Source: Verrucomicrobiota bacterium (GTDB taxonomy: Bacteria > Verrucomicrobiota > Lentisphaeria > JABSQK01 > JAJFLO01). From it: 54,849 bases of DNA. Made by a program: the position numbers and the translations under genes. The stretch covers positions 1 to 54,849 of the forward strand of contig JAJFLO010000382.1 of assembly GCA_021772675.1 (NCBI GenBank), written 5' to 3'. The stretch's first letter is position 1, and each line of letters begins with the position of its first letter. The notes under the pieces are model-generated. The model saw nothing but the letters and a program-made list of their open reading frames with translations, had not been told where the DNA came from and made no database searches. This document shows, piece by piece, positions 16,774 through 27,863 of the stretch.

Positions 16774-16934
16774 TCAATATCATCGGTTTCATCTTCATCA
16801 TAGTCGTTTCCAGCATTGCTGAATAATAGTGATCCGGTAATCATGGCGCCACACTCGGGGCAGGCTCCACCTTCGTTGTCAACCGCTTCCATTCTAACTT
16901 CAACTTCACAATACGGGCATGATATTTTTTCCAT
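16770..16934 (-). CDS. Small zinc-ribbon protein (54 residues)
   Basis: This short ORF starts at ATG 16934. It has an N-terminal CPYC (residues 6-9) and a CPEC (residues 30-33) that together form a four-cysteine zinc ribbon. The last 14 residues are strongly acidic (NDYDEDETDDID). Its reading frame, cysteine pattern and length are those of a real small protein, although no function is recognised. The stop overlaps the rsmI stop by four bases in convergent orientation. It lies upstream of rho on the same strand in genomic order reversed (rho begins at 18568 and reads toward it), so it could be the last gene of a rho transcript. Confidence 0.75.
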   Translation of the reverse strand: MEKISCPYCEVEVRMEAVDNEGGACPECGAMITGSLLFSNAGNDYDEDETDDID

Positions 16935-17014
16935 GATTATACATTCCTTTCATTTTCGAAACGGGTATATATATAATCAATAACAACACTTTCAAGAAAA
17001 AAAAATCAATTTTT

Positions 17015-18568
17015 TTAACTTTTTAAAGAAAGTAGGAATTCAGCGTTCGTTTTCATTCCTTTGAGCTTCTTATTCAGTAACTCCATTGCTTCTGTAGGTT
17101 TAACATCGTTCATGTACCTGCGTAAATACCACATCCGCTCCAGCTCGTCTGGATGGAGCAGTAACTCTTCTTTTCTAGTACCTGATTTAGCAATATTAAT
17201 CGCTGGAAACACACGTCGATCCGCTAGATAACGATCAAGATGTAATTCCATATTTCCTGTTCCTTTAAATTCTTCAAATATAACTTCATCCATTCGGCTG
17301 CCAGTATCAATCAATGCGGTTGCCAATATGGTAAGGCTACCACTTTCGACAGTATTTCGGGCCGAACCAAAAAAGCGTTTCGGTTTATGTAGTGCGTTGG
17401 AATCAACACCACCGGAAAGAATTCGTCCACTGTGCGGTTCGATTGTATTGTATGCGCGTGCCAGCCGAGTAACACTATCTAATAAAATAACCACATCCTT
17501 CCCATGTTCGACTAATCGACGCGCTTTTTCTATAACCATTTCAGCAACCTGTACGTGACGATTTGGCGGTTCATCAAATGTGGAACTAATAACTTCACCT
17601 TTTACAGATCGCTGCATATCTGTGACTTCTTCAGGGCGTTCATCAATAAGTAAGACGATCTGCACGACTTCGGGATTATTTGCTGAGATACTATTAGCAA
17701 TTTTTTGCAGTAAAACTGTTTTACCAGTCCTTGGAGGCGCTACAATTAAACCGCGTTGTCCCTTGCCAATTGGGGTAATTAAATCAATAATTCGGGTTTC
17801 AATTTCAGATTCATTGTGTTCTAAAATAAAACGCTCTTCAGGAAAATAAGGTGTTAAATTCTCGAACGGAATTTTGTCCCTTTTAAGGTCGGATGGTTCA
17901 CCATTAATGGCTTCGACCTTAAGCATAGCGAAAAAGCGTTCCTTTTCCCTCGGGGGCCGAATTTGGCCCGTAACATCATCTCCTTTTCTTAAGGAAAACC
18001 TTCTGATTTGAGATGGACTAAGGTAAATGTCCTCAGGACACGGCAAATAACTATAATTAGGTGAACGCAAAAAACCGAAACCATCACCGAGTACCTCAAG
18101 TACGCCACCACCATACATTAATCCGCTTTTTTCAGCATTTGCTTTAAGAATTTCATATACCAGATTTTGCTTACTGATTGCGCCAACGGCTTCTATACCT
18201 AATTCAATGGCCATTTGTGATAGCTCTGGCATGGATTTCTCATGTAGTTCAATCAAGTTCAAGCTTGGGGCTAGCTCATCTTTTGTTACCCCAGCTGCAT
18301 TATTTATTTCAACATCATCTGGAATTATTGATTGGGTGCTAGCATTTGGTTGCTTGCTATAATCATAACTCGTACCGTCAGTCTTATTTTGAGTGCTAGA
18401 ATTATAATATTTGGAATTGTTCTTTGGAGCAGCTTTACGACGGACATTTGATTTTGGATCTCGTTTACTAGCCGGTCGTCGCTTCCTTACTTTTTTCTGC
18501 TCACCATCAGACTTAGTATTGGCGTCATTTTCTTTTTTATCGTTTATAGTTGGTTTTTGATTTCTCAT
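17015..18568 (-). CDS. rho: Transcription termination factor Rho
   Basis: Rho is the hexameric RNA helicase that ends transcription at Rho-dependent sites. The 517-residue protein is longer than the ~420 of E. coli because of an N-terminal extension of about 110 residues, rich in Lys, Arg, Asn and Ser (e.g. [16 protein letters not shown]). The conserved body begins at [20 protein letters not shown], followed by the RNA-binding region with GFGFLRSP, the Walker A motif in [12 protein letters not shown], the Walker B motif in [16 protein letters not shown], and the Q- and R-loop segment [25 protein letters not shown]. Similar basic extensions occur in Rho of several phyla and provide extra RNA contacts (known for the family). 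A 755 bp gap precedes it. Confidence 0.98.
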   Translation of the reverse strand: MRNQKPTINDKKENDANTKSDGEQKKVRKRRPASKRDPKSNVRRKAAPKNNSKYYNSSTQNKTDGTSYDYSKQPNASTQSIIPDDVEINNAAGVTKDELAPSLNLIELHEKSMPELSQMAIELGIEAVGAISKQNLVYEILKANAEKSGLMYGGGVLEVLGDGFGFLRSPNYSYLPCPEDIYLSPSQIRRFSLRKGDDVTGQIRPPREKERFFAMLKVEAINGEPSDLKRDKIPFENLTPYFPEERFILEHNESEIETRIIDLITPIGKGQRGLIVAPPRTGKTVLLQKIANSISANNPEVVQIVLLIDERPEEVTDMQRSVKGEVISSTFDEPPNRHVQVAEMVIEKARRLVEHGKDVVILLDSVTRLARAYNTIEPHSGRILSGGVDSNALHKPKRFFGSARNTVESGSLTILATALIDTGSRMDEVIFEEFKGTGNMELHLDRYLADRRVFPAINIAKSGTRKEELLLHPDELERMWYLRRYMNDVKPTEAMELLNKKLKGMKTNAEFLLSLKS

Positions 18569-19324
18569 ACGTTGATTTATTAGTCTTTTCTTTTGGATTT
18601 AGTTAAAATACACAATACCATTGACCCGAATTTTATCATGATTGAAAGAATCCCGGGGAAATAAAAAACAATATGTGTGATTTGGATTAATACTTATAAT
18701 AAAAAATGTTAACACAGGGTTCACTATTTATACATTGGAGTCCCGTATCTCATCATATCCATCCATCAAATTCAATCAATAACTGTTGAGTCAAATTTTT
18801 AGTTTCGACATTAAATAATTGATTCCGATCTTATCTGACAAAGGAGAAACCAATACCCCCGTACCGAATGAAAGTAGGTTTATGTTAACAAATTTGCTTA
18901 GAAATAGTTTTTGATAAAATTGAGATCATCATTGGGAACGTGTGAGTTCTATAACCAAAACTATTTAATAAACTTTTAAAACTCTAAGTAGTTTGAAGTA
19001 AGGTGCTTTAAGGATTGGATGTTACCACGTTGCATTAAAATTATACAACATATCTCTCTGAGATATAATGCCGATCAAGCTGTAACAATTCACCCTCAAA
19101 TGTGTAGTGAAATTGGATAACTTTATCAAATAAAAGTAATTCGCCGCCCGCTCCGGTTCGCTAATTGAATCTTGACAAAAACCTTAAGCAGAAAGAATCC
19201 ACCTGAACATGGATTGATTAATGGGAAATTTATGATAGGGGTAACATTTTACTTTGTTAAACTGCCTTAACCTATAATCATCCAAATTAAAATTCAAATC
19301 AATTAAAGAAAAAAAAATGGAATT
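18569..19324. other. Long intergenic region between carB and rho
   Basis: About 755 bp with no supportable coding region on either strand. It contains a perfect hairpin, ATATCTC-TCT-GAGATAT at 19050-19066, without a T-tract on either side. It must hold the rho promoter and the end of the carB transcript. No tRNA, small RNA or repeat could be recognised by eye. Confidence 0.4.
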
Positions 19325-22300
19325 TTAACCTAAATTACTAATTTTTAGGCTGAATTGGACATCGTGATGGTATTCTTGTAGGCTTTTTACATTCATTTGT
19401 TTAATAGATTTTAAAGACTCCAGCCCCATAATACCTGCTTTCAATCCGCTTACTGTTGTTGTTATGGGAATACCGTGGGCAACTGATTCTTCTCGCATTT
19501 TTATTTCATCTAGTTTTGGTACCACGCCGTTTGAAGGAGTATTTATGATCCACTTTACATCTTTATCGGCAATAATATCTAATATATTGGGCCTGCCCTC
19601 GGAAATTTTAGAAATTGATTGACTTTCTATATTATTTTCTCTCAAATGAGTACTAGTGCCGATAGTTGCATAAATGGTAAAACCCATTTCAATCAATCGT
19701 TTTGCAAGTGGGATTATTGGGTCTTTATCCAGATCTCGTACGCTTAAAAATATGTTGCCTGATTCAGGTAGTTTATTTCCTGCGGCAATCTGGCTTTTGA
19801 AATAGGCAATGCCCTGTGAACTGTCAATCCCCATCACTTCTCCAGTAGATTTCATCTCGGGGGATAAGACAATATCTGAACCCGGAAATCTTACAAATGG
19901 AAATACGGCCTCCTTTATTGAATAATAAGATGGAACTATTTCTTCTATGAACCCTAAATCTTTTAATTTAGAACCTGACATAACTAAAGCCGCCAGTTTT
20001 GCAAGCGGTACGCCAATCGCTTTACAAACAAAAGGAATCGTTCTTGAAGCTCTTGGATTAACTTCAATTATATAAACATGCTCCTCCTTAATAGCAAACT
20101 GAACATTCATCAAGCCAATAACATTTAATTCCTGACATAAAGAATGACAATACTTTCGGATTGTATCCTTTACCTCATGTGAAAGAGTCGGTGCAGGAAT
20201 AACACAGGCACTGTCGCCAGAATGCACGCCAGCAAATTCTATATGCTCCATTATCGCACCAACTACATACGTTTCACCGTCGGAAATGCAATCAACATCA
20301 ACTTCTAACGCATCTTCCAAATAGCGATCGATAAGAACTGGCCGCTCCTCTGATACCAAAACAGCTTCTTTCATATATTTCACTAATGATTCCTCATTAT
20401 ACACAATGACCATCGCTCTCCCACCTAAGACAAAGGATGGCCGCACCAAAACGGGGAATCCAATTTGTTGCGCAATAGATATCGCCTCTTCCACTGTCGA
20501 AGCCGTACCGTTTTCAGTTTGAGTAATGCCAAGCTTTACCGCCAATTTTTGAAAATATTTTCTATCTTCAGCTGCTTCGATACTTTTAGGAGAAGTCCCA
20601 AGGATATTTACCCCGTTCGTTTCTAAATCCAATGCTAGATTTAAGGGAGTTTGCCCTCCAAATTGAACTATCACGCCAAAACATTTTTCATTATTGTATA
20701 TATGGAGAACATCTTCCAGGGTCAAAGGTTCAAAATATAATTTATCGCTGGTATCGTAATCGGTACTTACAGTTTCGGGATTGCTATTTACCATGATTGT
20801 TTCAAATCCCGCATCGCGAAGAGCAAACGATGCATGCACACAACAATAATCAAATTCAATACCTTGCCCAATGCGATTAGGGCCACCTCCCAATATCATA
20901 ATTTTCTTTTTGTCATTGATGCGTGACTGATCATGATCGCCATACGTTGAATAAAAATATGGTGTGTAAGCTTCGAATTCAGCCGCACACGTATCAACTA
21001 ACGAAAATACGGGACGAATATTTAATAATTCCCGACATTCTCGAACCATACATTCTTCCGTGTTTAGAATGAAAGCGATCTGCCTGTCAGAGTATCCAAA
21101 TTCTTTTGCCTGTTTTAATATAGGATAATTGTTTTTTAATTGGTCCGCATTATCGATTGATGCTATTTCATCTTCAAAAAAAGCCAATTCTTCAAGATGA
21201 TATAGAAACCAAGGATCAATTTTACTGATGTCGTGAATTTGCTGAACTGTCCAGTTTCTTTTGAAACCAGCTCTCACAGCAAATATTCTAAATGCATTGG
21301 GACGAGACAAAAGTTGTTCTAGATCTTGATCATTCATTGACTCAAACTTCGTGTCTTTACCATCTGCCCCGAATCCAAATCTCCCAATTTCTAACGATCG
21401 TAACGCTTTCTGTAGTGATTGCTTAAATGTCTTCCCAATACTCATAGTTTCACCGACCGATTTCATCTGAGTTCCGAGAGTACTGTCTGTGTTCGGAAAC
21501 TTTTCAAACGCAAATCGGGGGATCTTGGTTACAACATAATCAATAGTCGGTTCGAATGATGCTGGCGTTTCCCTAGTGATATCGTTTTGGATTTCATCCA
21601 ATGTATAACCAACAGCTAACTTTGCTGCAAATTTTGCAATTGGAAATCCAGTTGCTTTTGAGGCAAGCGCACTAGAGCGAGACACTCGGGGATTCATTTC
21701 GATAACAACCATTCGTCCGTTATTCGGGTTGATCGCAAATTGGACATTAGATCCTCCAGTATCTACACCAATTTCACGCATGACTGCTATTGAGGCGTCC
21801 CGCATAATTTGATATTCTCGATCTGTTAATGTTTGAGCAGGCGCGACAGTAATACTGTCTCCTGTATGGACTCCCATAGGATCAACATTTTCAATTGAAC
21901 AGACCACAATACAATTATCTTTTCGATCCCTCATGATTTCAAGTTCAAATTCTTTCCAACCTAAAATACATTCTTCGATAAGAACTTCTGAGATCGGACT
22001 GCATCGTAGACCGTAGGAGACGATTTCCTTAAAATCACTTTGATCATAAGCAATTCCACCCCCGGTTCCTCCGAGGGTGAAACCCGGCCGAATTACAAGA
22101 GGAAAGTTACCAAGCTCATTGATAACTTCCTCAGCTTCTGCCAATGAATGAACCGAGCGACTTTTGGGAACTTCGAGACCAATATTTTTCATCGCTTCTT
22201 TAAAAAGGGAACGGTCTTCAGCCTTTTTTATCGCGCCCGGTTTCGCGCCAATCATTTCTACCGTAAATGATTTTAATATGCCCTCTTGATGAAGAGACAT

Positions 22301-22597
22301 AGATAGATTAAGTGCGGTTTGACCTCCAACCGTCGGTAGAAGTGCGTCAGGCCGTTCCTTACGAATTATTTCATGTAAGATATCAACTGATAATGGCTCA
22401 ATGTAGGTCACGTCAGCAAATTCGGGATCGGTCATAATGGTTGCGGGATTGCTATTAACAAGAACTACTTGGTATCCCTCTTCCTTTAACGATTTACAGG
22501 CTTGAGTTCCGGAGTAATCAAATTCACATGCCTGACCAATGACAATGGGACCAGACCCAATTAATAGGATTTTATGTATATCGTTTCGTTTTGGCAT
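19325..22597 (-). CDS. carB: Carbamoyl-phosphate synthase large subunit
   Basis: CarB makes carbamoyl phosphate from bicarbonate, ammonia and two ATP for pyrimidine and arginine synthesis. The 1090-residue protein has the duplicated ATP-grasp halves: [18 protein letters not shown] at the start and [18 protein letters not shown] at the start of the second half, with [17 protein letters not shown] and GGTGGG glycine-rich loops. The last ~150 residues form the MGS-like allosteric domain ([25 protein letters not shown]). The small subunit CarA, which supplies ammonia, is not in the window. It is the last gene of the isochorismatase-pyrG-purF-carB run, 83 bp after purF. The length is slightly above the common 1070-1075. 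Confidence 0.97.
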   Translation of the reverse strand: MPKRNDIHKILLIGSGPIVIGQACEFDYSGTQACKSLKEEGYQVVLVNSNPATIMTDPEFADVTYIEPLSVDILHEIIRKERPDALLPTVGGQTALNLSMSLHQEGILKSFTVEMIGAKPGAIKKAEDRSLFKEAMKNIGLEVPKSRSVHSLAEAEEVINELGNFPLVIRPGFTLGGTGGGIAYDQSDFKEIVSYGLRCSPISEVLIEECILGWKEFELEIMRDRKDNCIVVCSIENVDPMGVHTGDSITVAPAQTLTDREYQIMRDASIAVMREIGVDTGGSNVQFAINPNNGRMVVIEMNPRVSRSSALASKATGFPIAKFAAKLAVGYTLDEIQNDITRETPASFEPTIDYVVTKIPRFAFEKFPNTDSTLGTQMKSVGETMSIGKTFKQSLQKALRSLEIGRFGFGADGKDTKFESMNDQDLEQLLSRPNAFRIFAVRAGFKRNWTVQQIHDISKIDPWFLYHLEELAFFEDEIASIDNADQLKNNYPILKQAKEFGYSDRQIAFILNTEECMVRECRELLNIRPVFSLVDTCAAEFEAYTPYFYSTYGDHDQSRINDKKKIMILGGGPNRIGQGIEFDYCCVHASFALRDAGFETIMVNSNPETVSTDYDTSDKLYFEPLTLEDVLHIYNNEKCFGVIVQFGGQTPLNLALDLETNGVNILGTSPKSIEAAEDRKYFQKLAVKLGITQTENGTASTVEEAISIAQQIGFPVLVRPSFVLGGRAMVIVYNEESLVKYMKEAVLVSEERPVLIDRYLEDALEVDVDCISDGETYVVGAIMEHIEFAGVHSGDSACVIPAPTLSHEVKDTIRKYCHSLCQELNVIGLMNVQFAIKEEHVYIIEVNPRASRTIPFVCKAIGVPLAKLAALVMSGSKLKDLGFIEEIVPSYYSIKEAVFPFVRFPGSDIVLSPEMKSTGEVMGIDSSQGIAYFKSQIAAGNKLPESGNIFLSVRDLDKDPIIPLAKRLIEMGFTIYATIGTSTHLRENNIESQSISKISEGRPNILDIIADKDVKWIINTPSNGVVPKLDEIKMREESVAHGIPITTTVSGLKAGIMGLESLKSIKQMNVKSLQEYHHDVQFSLKISNLG

Positions 22598-22680
22598 CTA
22601 TTAAATAAATTTCTATTTGAATATATTTCTTCTATATAATTGAAGAGGGAGAGTCATTTTTGTAATTAAAGAAAACGCTT

Positions 22681-24093
22681 TTATTTGCTTTTTCGTTCAC
22701 ATATCAGTGCGGGTTTTACTGGGTAGTCACCTGAATAGCATGCATGGCAATAGTCTTTTGGGAGGGTATTTTTTACACATGACAACATACCTTCCAGGGA
22801 AAGATAAGCTAAACTATCAACCTTAATTAATTTAGCGATTTCTTTGATGCTATAGTTGTTTGCAATAAGTTCTTCTTTACTTGGAAAATCAATTCCGTAA
22901 TAACAGGGACTTATGTGAGGCGGTCCACTTACTCGAAGATGAACTTCTTTTGCACCGCAATTTAATAATGTTTTCACTCGCTCTCTGCTCGTATTTCCTC
23001 TAACAACGCTGTCCTCAATTAAGCAGATTTTTTTCCCTTGTATTGCTTCGTTTATTGGGTTTAACTTTACTTTAACAGCAGAAACACGGGCTTCCTGATT
23101 TGGTTGTATAAATGTTCGCCCAATATAATGATTTCTCATAATCCCCATGTCAAATGGAATCCCCGACGCCTCAGCATATCCAAGAGCAGCATAAATTCCA
23201 CCATCTGGAACGGGCATAACAACATCGACATCAACTGGTGCTTCTTCCGCTAACTTCCTGCCAAATTCCTTTCGTACGTGGTATACATGTTCACCAAATA
23301 CTCTGCTATCCGGGCGCGCAAAATAAATTAATTCAAATATGCAATGAGCCTTTCGTCTTGCGAAGTCAAAATAGGAAGATTCTATAGTTCCATTCTCACG
23401 AGCAATGATAAATTCCCCTGGTTCAACATCCCGTTCATAAACTGCACCGATCATATCGAATGCACTTGTTTCAGAAGCAAATACTACGGCGTCTCCTAAT
23501 TTACCCATAGCTAACGGTCGAAAACCATATGGATCCCTAGCCGCTATCATACCAGCCTCGCAGAGTGCAACGATCGAAAACGCGCCTTCAACATTTTTTA
23601 ATGCAGATTTTAATGAATCCCAGGGTTCAGTGCCCATTTGGTGGCTTCTGGCTGCCAAATGAAGAAGAATTTCAGTATCTGTATTCCCTTGAAGAATCGC
23701 CCCGTTTTGCTTTAGATGATTTCGAAGAACTCCACCATTTGAAAGATTACCGTTATGAGCAAGCGACAAATGCCAAGTATCGAGTTCAACCATGAAGGGT
23801 TGTGCATTTACCAATGATGACGAGCCTGAGGTGCTATAGCGGACATGCCCTATGGCCATGGATTGGGGTACCTTCCACCATTCTTTTGGTAATTTTCGAA
23901 ATACGTCAGAGACCAACCCCATCCCCTTGTGCAATTCACATTGACCGTTAGTAAATAAACAAATCCCGGCACTTTCCTGGCCACGATGCTGCAATGCGTA
24001 CAAACCCAATCGAGTTAATTCAGCCGCTTTTTTGTGATTTGCAATACCAAAAATACCACAATAATCTTTGATTCTGTTGTCGTTTTCTGCCAT
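22681..24093 (-). CDS. purF: Amidophosphoribosyltransferase (4Fe-4S type)
   Basis: PurF makes phosphoribosylamine from PRPP and glutamine, the first committed step of purine synthesis. Residues 1-11 look like a propeptide removed to expose C12 (DYCGIFG), the glutaminase nucleophile. The PRPP loop is ICLIEDSVVRGNTS. The cysteines of the Bacillus-type iron-sulfur enzyme are all visible: HCIFELIYFARPDS, SPCYYGIDFPS, and the C-terminal CHAC in LPKDYCHACYSGDYP. This therefore appears to be the oxygen-sensitive 4Fe-4S form. It is 470 residues long and lies 62 bp downstream of pyrG. Confidence 0.96.
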   Translation of the reverse strand: MAENDNRIKDYCGIFGIANHKKAAELTRLGLYALQHRGQESAGICLFTNGQCELHKGMGLVSDVFRKLPKEWWKVPQSMAIGHVRYSTSGSSSLVNAQPFMVELDTWHLSLAHNGNLSNGGVLRNHLKQNGAILQGNTDTEILLHLAARSHQMGTEPWDSLKSALKNVEGAFSIVALCEAGMIAARDPYGFRPLAMGKLGDAVVFASETSAFDMIGAVYERDVEPGEFIIARENGTIESSYFDFARRKAHCIFELIYFARPDSRVFGEHVYHVRKEFGRKLAEEAPVDVDVVMPVPDGGIYAALGYAEASGIPFDMGIMRNHYIGRTFIQPNQEARVSAVKVKLNPINEAIQGKKICLIEDSVVRGNTSRERVKTLLNCGAKEVHLRVSGPPHISPCYYGIDFPSKEELIANNYSIKEIAKLIKVDSLAYLSLEGMLSCVKNTLPKDYCHACYSGDYPVKPALICERKSK

Positions 24094-24155
24094 GATATTA
24101 AGTCATTTCAAGAATTTATAATTGCTTTCCTAAAGGTTGTCTCTATTTTTGCGAC

Positions 24156-25781
24156 TTACTTTTGAAAGCTTTTTGCGGCCTTAATAAATGCAGCAAATAA
24201 TGGATGAGCATTTAAAGGCGTTGATTGAAATTCGGGATGAAATTGGCAGCCGACAAACCAGGGATGATCCTTAATTTCGATAATTTCAATAAGGGTATTG
24301 TCTGGTGATGTACCGGCAAAAATCAACCCTTTGTCCTGCATTTTTTTCTTATAGAAATTATTGAACTCATACCGATGACGGTGCCGCTCTGAAATTTTAT
24401 TTCCTCCGTAAGCATCGAAAGAATGTGTATTTTTTTGAATAACACATGGGTAGGCGCCTAATCTCATTGTCCCCCCCTTGTTTTTTACACTTTTTTGTTT
24501 TTCCATTAAATGAATTACCGGATCCTTCGCATTATTCTTAAATTCTTTACTGTTTGCACCCGCCAATTTGCAAACATTTCGAGCAAATTCGATTACAGCA
24601 CATTGCATCCCTAAACATATGCCGTAATAAGGAATGGCATTTTCTCTCGCGTAACGAACTGCACTAATTTTCCCCTCAATCCCCCGGTCTCCAAAACCGC
24701 CTGGCACCAATATCCCATCGACACCTTCAAGTAATTTTTTTACGCCTTGATCTTCAATGTTTTCCGCTTCGACCTGTCGTACCTTTACTTTAACCGAATT
24801 GGCAATGCCACCATGAATTAATGCCTCGTAAATGCTTTTATAGGCATCCATAAGACTAATATATTTACCTATAACCGCGATCTCAACCTCGCCATTCTTT
24901 GGGCTAATATGAGATGCAACCATTTTCTTCCAATCCTCGATATCAAGGGAACAAACATGAAGATTTAACAGCTCTAATATGTAGGTGTCAAGGTCCTGTT
25001 TTGCTAATTCCAATGGCACTTCATAAATCGTGTGTTTGACGTCTTGTTCTTCAAATACCAGCTCTTTGTCAACATTACAAAAGAGTGCGAGTTTTTCCTT
25101 ATGCTCTTTTTTTATTTTATGATCTGCTCTACAGATTAAAAGATCTGGTGTTATGCCGATTTCCCGGAGGATACCTACAGATTGTTGGGATGGTTTTGTT
25201 TTCAATTCACCAGCAGCCTTAATGTAAGGAACAAGTGTCAGGTGGATAAAAATTCCATTATCACGTCCAATTTCATGTCGTAACTGTCGAATCGCTTCTA
25301 AAAAAGGCAATGATTCAATATCTCCAGCCGTTCCTCCAATTTCTATAATCGCAATATCAGTCTCATCATCAGCAGTTAAAGAATTGATACAAGACTTAAT
25401 TTCATTAGTTATGTGCGGAATAACCTGGACTGTTTTTCCTAGATAGCCGCCCTCACGCTCGCGAGCGATCACAGAGCTATAAATTCGGCCCGTGGTATAA
25501 TTGCTTTCTAACTGGCAAGGAATATCTGTGAACCGTTCATAATGCCCCAGATCAAGATCCGTTTCAGCCCCATCAACCGTAACATATACTTCTCCATGCT
25601 GAAAAGGGGACATGGTCCCTGGATCAACATTGAGATAGGGATCAAGCTTTTGCATTCGAACTTTATACCCCCGCCGGGATAACAAAAGGGCAATCGAAGC
25701 TGTTGTTATTCCTTTTCCCAAAGAAGATACAACCCCCCCGGTGACGAAAATATATTTGACTTGTGATTTTTTTCTGTGCAT
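24156..25781 (-). CDS. pyrG: CTP synthase
   Basis: PyrG aminates UTP to CTP with glutamine as nitrogen donor. The 541-residue protein has the synthetase domain at 1-280 ([47 protein letters not shown]) and a class I glutaminase domain at 300-540. The catalytic triad is C389 (YGICLGMQC), H515 and E517 (FHPEF). The start ATG is one base after the stop of the isochorismatase-like gene, which implies coupled expression. Nothing is missing. Confidence 0.98.
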   Translation of the reverse strand: MHRKKSQVKYIFVTGGVVSSLGKGITTASIALLLSRRGYKVRMQKLDPYLNVDPGTMSPFQHGEVYVTVDGAETDLDLGHYERFTDIPCQLESNYTTGRIYSSVIAREREGGYLGKTVQVIPHITNEIKSCINSLTADDETDIAIIEIGGTAGDIESLPFLEAIRQLRHEIGRDNGIFIHLTLVPYIKAAGELKTKPSQQSVGILREIGITPDLLICRADHKIKKEHKEKLALFCNVDKELVFEEQDVKHTIYEVPLELAKQDLDTYILELLNLHVCSLDIEDWKKMVASHISPKNGEVEIAVIGKYISLMDAYKSIYEALIHGGIANSVKVKVRQVEAENIEDQGVKKLLEGVDGILVPGGFGDRGIEGKISAVRYARENAIPYYGICLGMQCAVIEFARNVCKLAGANSKEFKNNAKDPVIHLMEKQKSVKNKGGTMRLGAYPCVIQKNTHSFDAYGGNKISERHRHRYEFNNFYKKKMQDKGLIFAGTSPDNTLIEIIEIKDHPWFVGCQFHPEFQSTPLNAHPLFAAFIKAAKSFQK

Positions 25782-25782
25782 A

Positions 25783-26328
25783 TCAGCGGATAATTTTTAA
25801 AATTTGTTTAAAGTCTTCACCTTGCGCAACTCTTACCAGTTCGAATAATACCATCTCTGAGGTCGTTAGTTTGACACCGTCTTGCTTCATACGCTCAATT
25901 GCAAAATCCCGATTCGAGTCTTTCCTTGAAGAGACTGCATCGGCGACTAGATGAACATTAAAACCGTTATTGATAAGATCGATTGCAGATTGATATACAC
26001 ATACATGAGCTTCAATACCAGCCAGGATGACGTTTTTATGGTTAACGGAAGTCAATTTATTTCTGAAAGCAGATTCTTGCCAACAACTAAAACTTAGTTT
26101 AGAAATCAAGGTTGGATTATGCAACATAGACGATAAATCATCAACTGTTTTACCTAATTTCTCTGGATATTGCTCTGTCAAAATTATTGGCATTTTTAAT
26201 GCTGTCATTCCACGAAGGAGATGACTTAGATTCTCAATTAAGGCCTTTTGGTTGCTCATCGATGAAATCAATCTCTCTTGCACATCAACAATCACCAAAA
26301 TTGAATTATTTTTTGTCAGTATCTGCAT
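25783..26328 (-). CDS. Isochorismatase-family cysteine hydrolase
   Basis: This 181-residue protein belongs to the isochorismatase-like superfamily. The triad is visible as D15 (VIVDVQERL), K77 (SKLSFSCW) and C110 ([14 protein letters not shown]), preceded by the residues that form the usual cis-peptide. Members hydrolyse isochorismate, nicotinamide, carbamoyl groups or other substrates; this one resembles the stand-alone 'YcaC-like' hydrolases in length. The substrate cannot be told from sequence. It is the first gene of a tight run with pyrG, purF and carB, which could hint at repair or salvage linked to nucleotide synthesis (inference). The ATG is 340 bp from the divergent sigma-factor gene. 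Confidence 0.85.
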   Translation of the reverse strand: MQILTKNNSILVIVDVQERLISSMSNQKALIENLSHLLRGMTALKMPIILTEQYPEKLGKTVDDLSSMLHNPTLISKLSFSCWQESAFRNKLTSVNHKNVILAGIEAHVCVYQSAIDLINNGFNVHLVADAVSSRKDSNRDFAIERMKQDGVKLTTSEMVLFELVRVAQGEDFKQILKIIR

Positions 26329-26548
26329 ATATAAAAGTTACGGATAGCCTAAAGTTGATCAGTATAAGTTGCAACCCTAGATAATTAAAAATGTCTAAAG
26401 AATATAATTATGAAAATAAACGAAGAGAACGCAAGGTATAAAAAGTAATATTTATGAAAATTGTCAATATTCCTGGTTGCATATTTACTTTCATCTATTT
26501 TCCACTTTTTTTATCGATTATTGTAAGAATAGCAATTTACACGACGTA

Positions 26549-26599
26549 ATTGTTTTCAGAAACAATGCATAATTTTAATAGGGGGAGCTTCAGCAGCTC
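26549..26599. promoter_or_regulatory. Two hairpins upstream of the sigma-factor gene
   Basis: ATTGTTT-TCAG-AAACAAT (26549-26566) is a perfect seven-base-pair palindrome in the 340 bp gap between the divergent isochorismatase and sigma genes. It is followed by GAGCT-TCAGC-AGCTC (26585-26599) inside a G-rich segment. Either could be an operator or an RNA element in the sigma-factor leader. No function can be assigned. Confidence 0.4.
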
Positions 26600-26668
26600 G
26601 CAAAGTTAGTCAACATAGTTTTAGTATTTTTTCATGTGAAAATTATAACAAAAAATGGAGCTGAAATA

Positions 26669-27523
26669 ATGTCGACCTTTTCAGATAGTATAAAGTTTTA
26701 TATGAGAGACATCGGAAATATCCCCCTGGTCAACACCCAAGAAGAAGTTGAGCTTGCCGCCTCAATTCGCCGTGGATGCGAAGAAGCAAAATTTAAGCTA
26801 ATTATTTCTAACTTGAGGTTGGTGGTTAAGATCGCTCATGATTTCAAAAGTCTGGGTTTACCTTTGCAAGATTTAATATCTGAAGGAAACATAGGGCTAA
26901 TGAGAGCAGTTGAAAAGTTTGATCCACAAAAAGGTGCTAAGTTCAGCAGTTATGCTGCATGGTGGATAAAACAAGCAATGCGTCGAGCCCTTCTTGAAAA
27001 GAGTAAACCCATTCGCATACCGGTTACATCTGCCGGTAAAATAAATAAAATAAAATCTATTCGCACTCGCTTAACACATAAACTTGGGAGAGATCCAACT
27101 GATAAGGAAATCGCCTATCAATCAGATCTAAGTGTTCGAGTTGTTTCCAGATTAAAGTTGGCCGATTTAAAAACTGTTTCATTGCAAGATCCAATCACTC
27201 AGAATAAGGATGGATGGCTTAAAGATATATTGTCAGACGAACGAGCTGCGTCTCCTTCTAAACTTGCTGATGACAGTGAATTTTTTGATCGATTAAATGG
27301 GCTCCTAAAGTTATTAGACAAAAGAGAACGATTGATTCTCCTTATGAGATATGGACTTGATGGGAAACCACCCAAAACCTTGGAAGAAGTAAGTAGAATT
27401 ATTGGCCGCACTCGTGAGCGAGTGCGGCAAATTCAAAACAAGGCACTTCAAAAAATGAGAAATTTGATCAACGACGACTGTGCAATTGAAGGGCTTAATA
27501 CCCAAGAATGTGTATTCAATTAG
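26669..27523 (+). CDS. RNA polymerase sigma-70 family factor (RpoD/RpoS-like, short)
   Basis: This 284-residue sigma factor directs core RNA polymerase to promoters. Region 1.2 is DSIKFYMRDIGNIPLVNTQEEVELA, region 2 contains LPLQDLISEGNIGLMRAVEKFDP and FSSYAAWWIKQAMRRALLE, and region 4.2 ends in TLEEVSRIIGRTRERVRQIQ. It lacks region 1.1 and the non-conserved insert of E. coli RpoD, so it is either a compact primary sigma or a group 2 (RpoS-like) factor. ATG 26669 has GGAG eight bases upstream; the open frame begins at GTG 26636 without a site. The gap before it carries two hairpins. Confidence 0.92.
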   Translation: MSTFSDSIKFYMRDIGNIPLVNTQEEVELAASIRRGCEEAKFKLIISNLRLVVKIAHDFKSLGLPLQDLISEGNIGLMRAVEKFDPQKGAKFSSYAAWWIKQAMRRALLEKSKPIRIPVTSAGKINKIKSIRTRLTHKLGRDPTDKEIAYQSDLSVRVVSRLKLADLKTVSLQDPITQNKDGWLKDILSDERAASPSKLADDSEFFDRLNGLLKLLDKRERLILLMRYGLDGKPPKTLEEVSRIIGRTRERVRQIQNKALQKMRNLINDDCAIEGLNTQECVFN

Positions 27524-27623
27524 ATTACCAGCATAGTCAGTAGCTCTAGGAAGCAGGTAGATTGAATGCTATTTATTAATATTGCGAGTTTTGTCCATGC
27601 GATTAAAATAATACGGAATAACT

Positions 27624-27803
27624 TAGCCCGCTTTTCACACCAACTTCGTAGTGAGAGGACTTAGATTGCGTCATTTCAGTATTTTATCGATGGATAGAGA
27701 ATCACGGTGTGTCGAGACACACAGAATCCGAGAATCAAAGGAAAATGCTGACATGACGTGATATACGTTCTCATAGTAGATGCTTTGTGAGAAATTCGGG
27801 TTA
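27624..27803. repeat. MITE-like element, family B, copy 1
   Basis: This is a 180 bp non-coding element between the sigma-factor and dcd genes. Its ends are inverted: TAGCCCGCTTTTCACAC on the left and GTGAGAAATTCGGGTTA on the right. The centre has a perfect palindrome, GTGTCGAGACAC at 27709-27720. Copy 2 at 45878-46061 has the same palindrome and similar flanks. The ends begin and finish with TA, as expected for TA target sites (inference). Confidence 0.8.
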
Positions 27804-27863
27804 GGTTTTTTGATGGAATATTGGCAAAAATGAACGTCTCAATATTCATTTTTTTTTGCCCAG

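Noticed and set aside
19130-19200. GGTTCGCTAATTGAATC looked like a tRNA T-arm.
   Set aside because: The T-stem does not pair properly and no acceptor stem or anticodon arm could be built around it.
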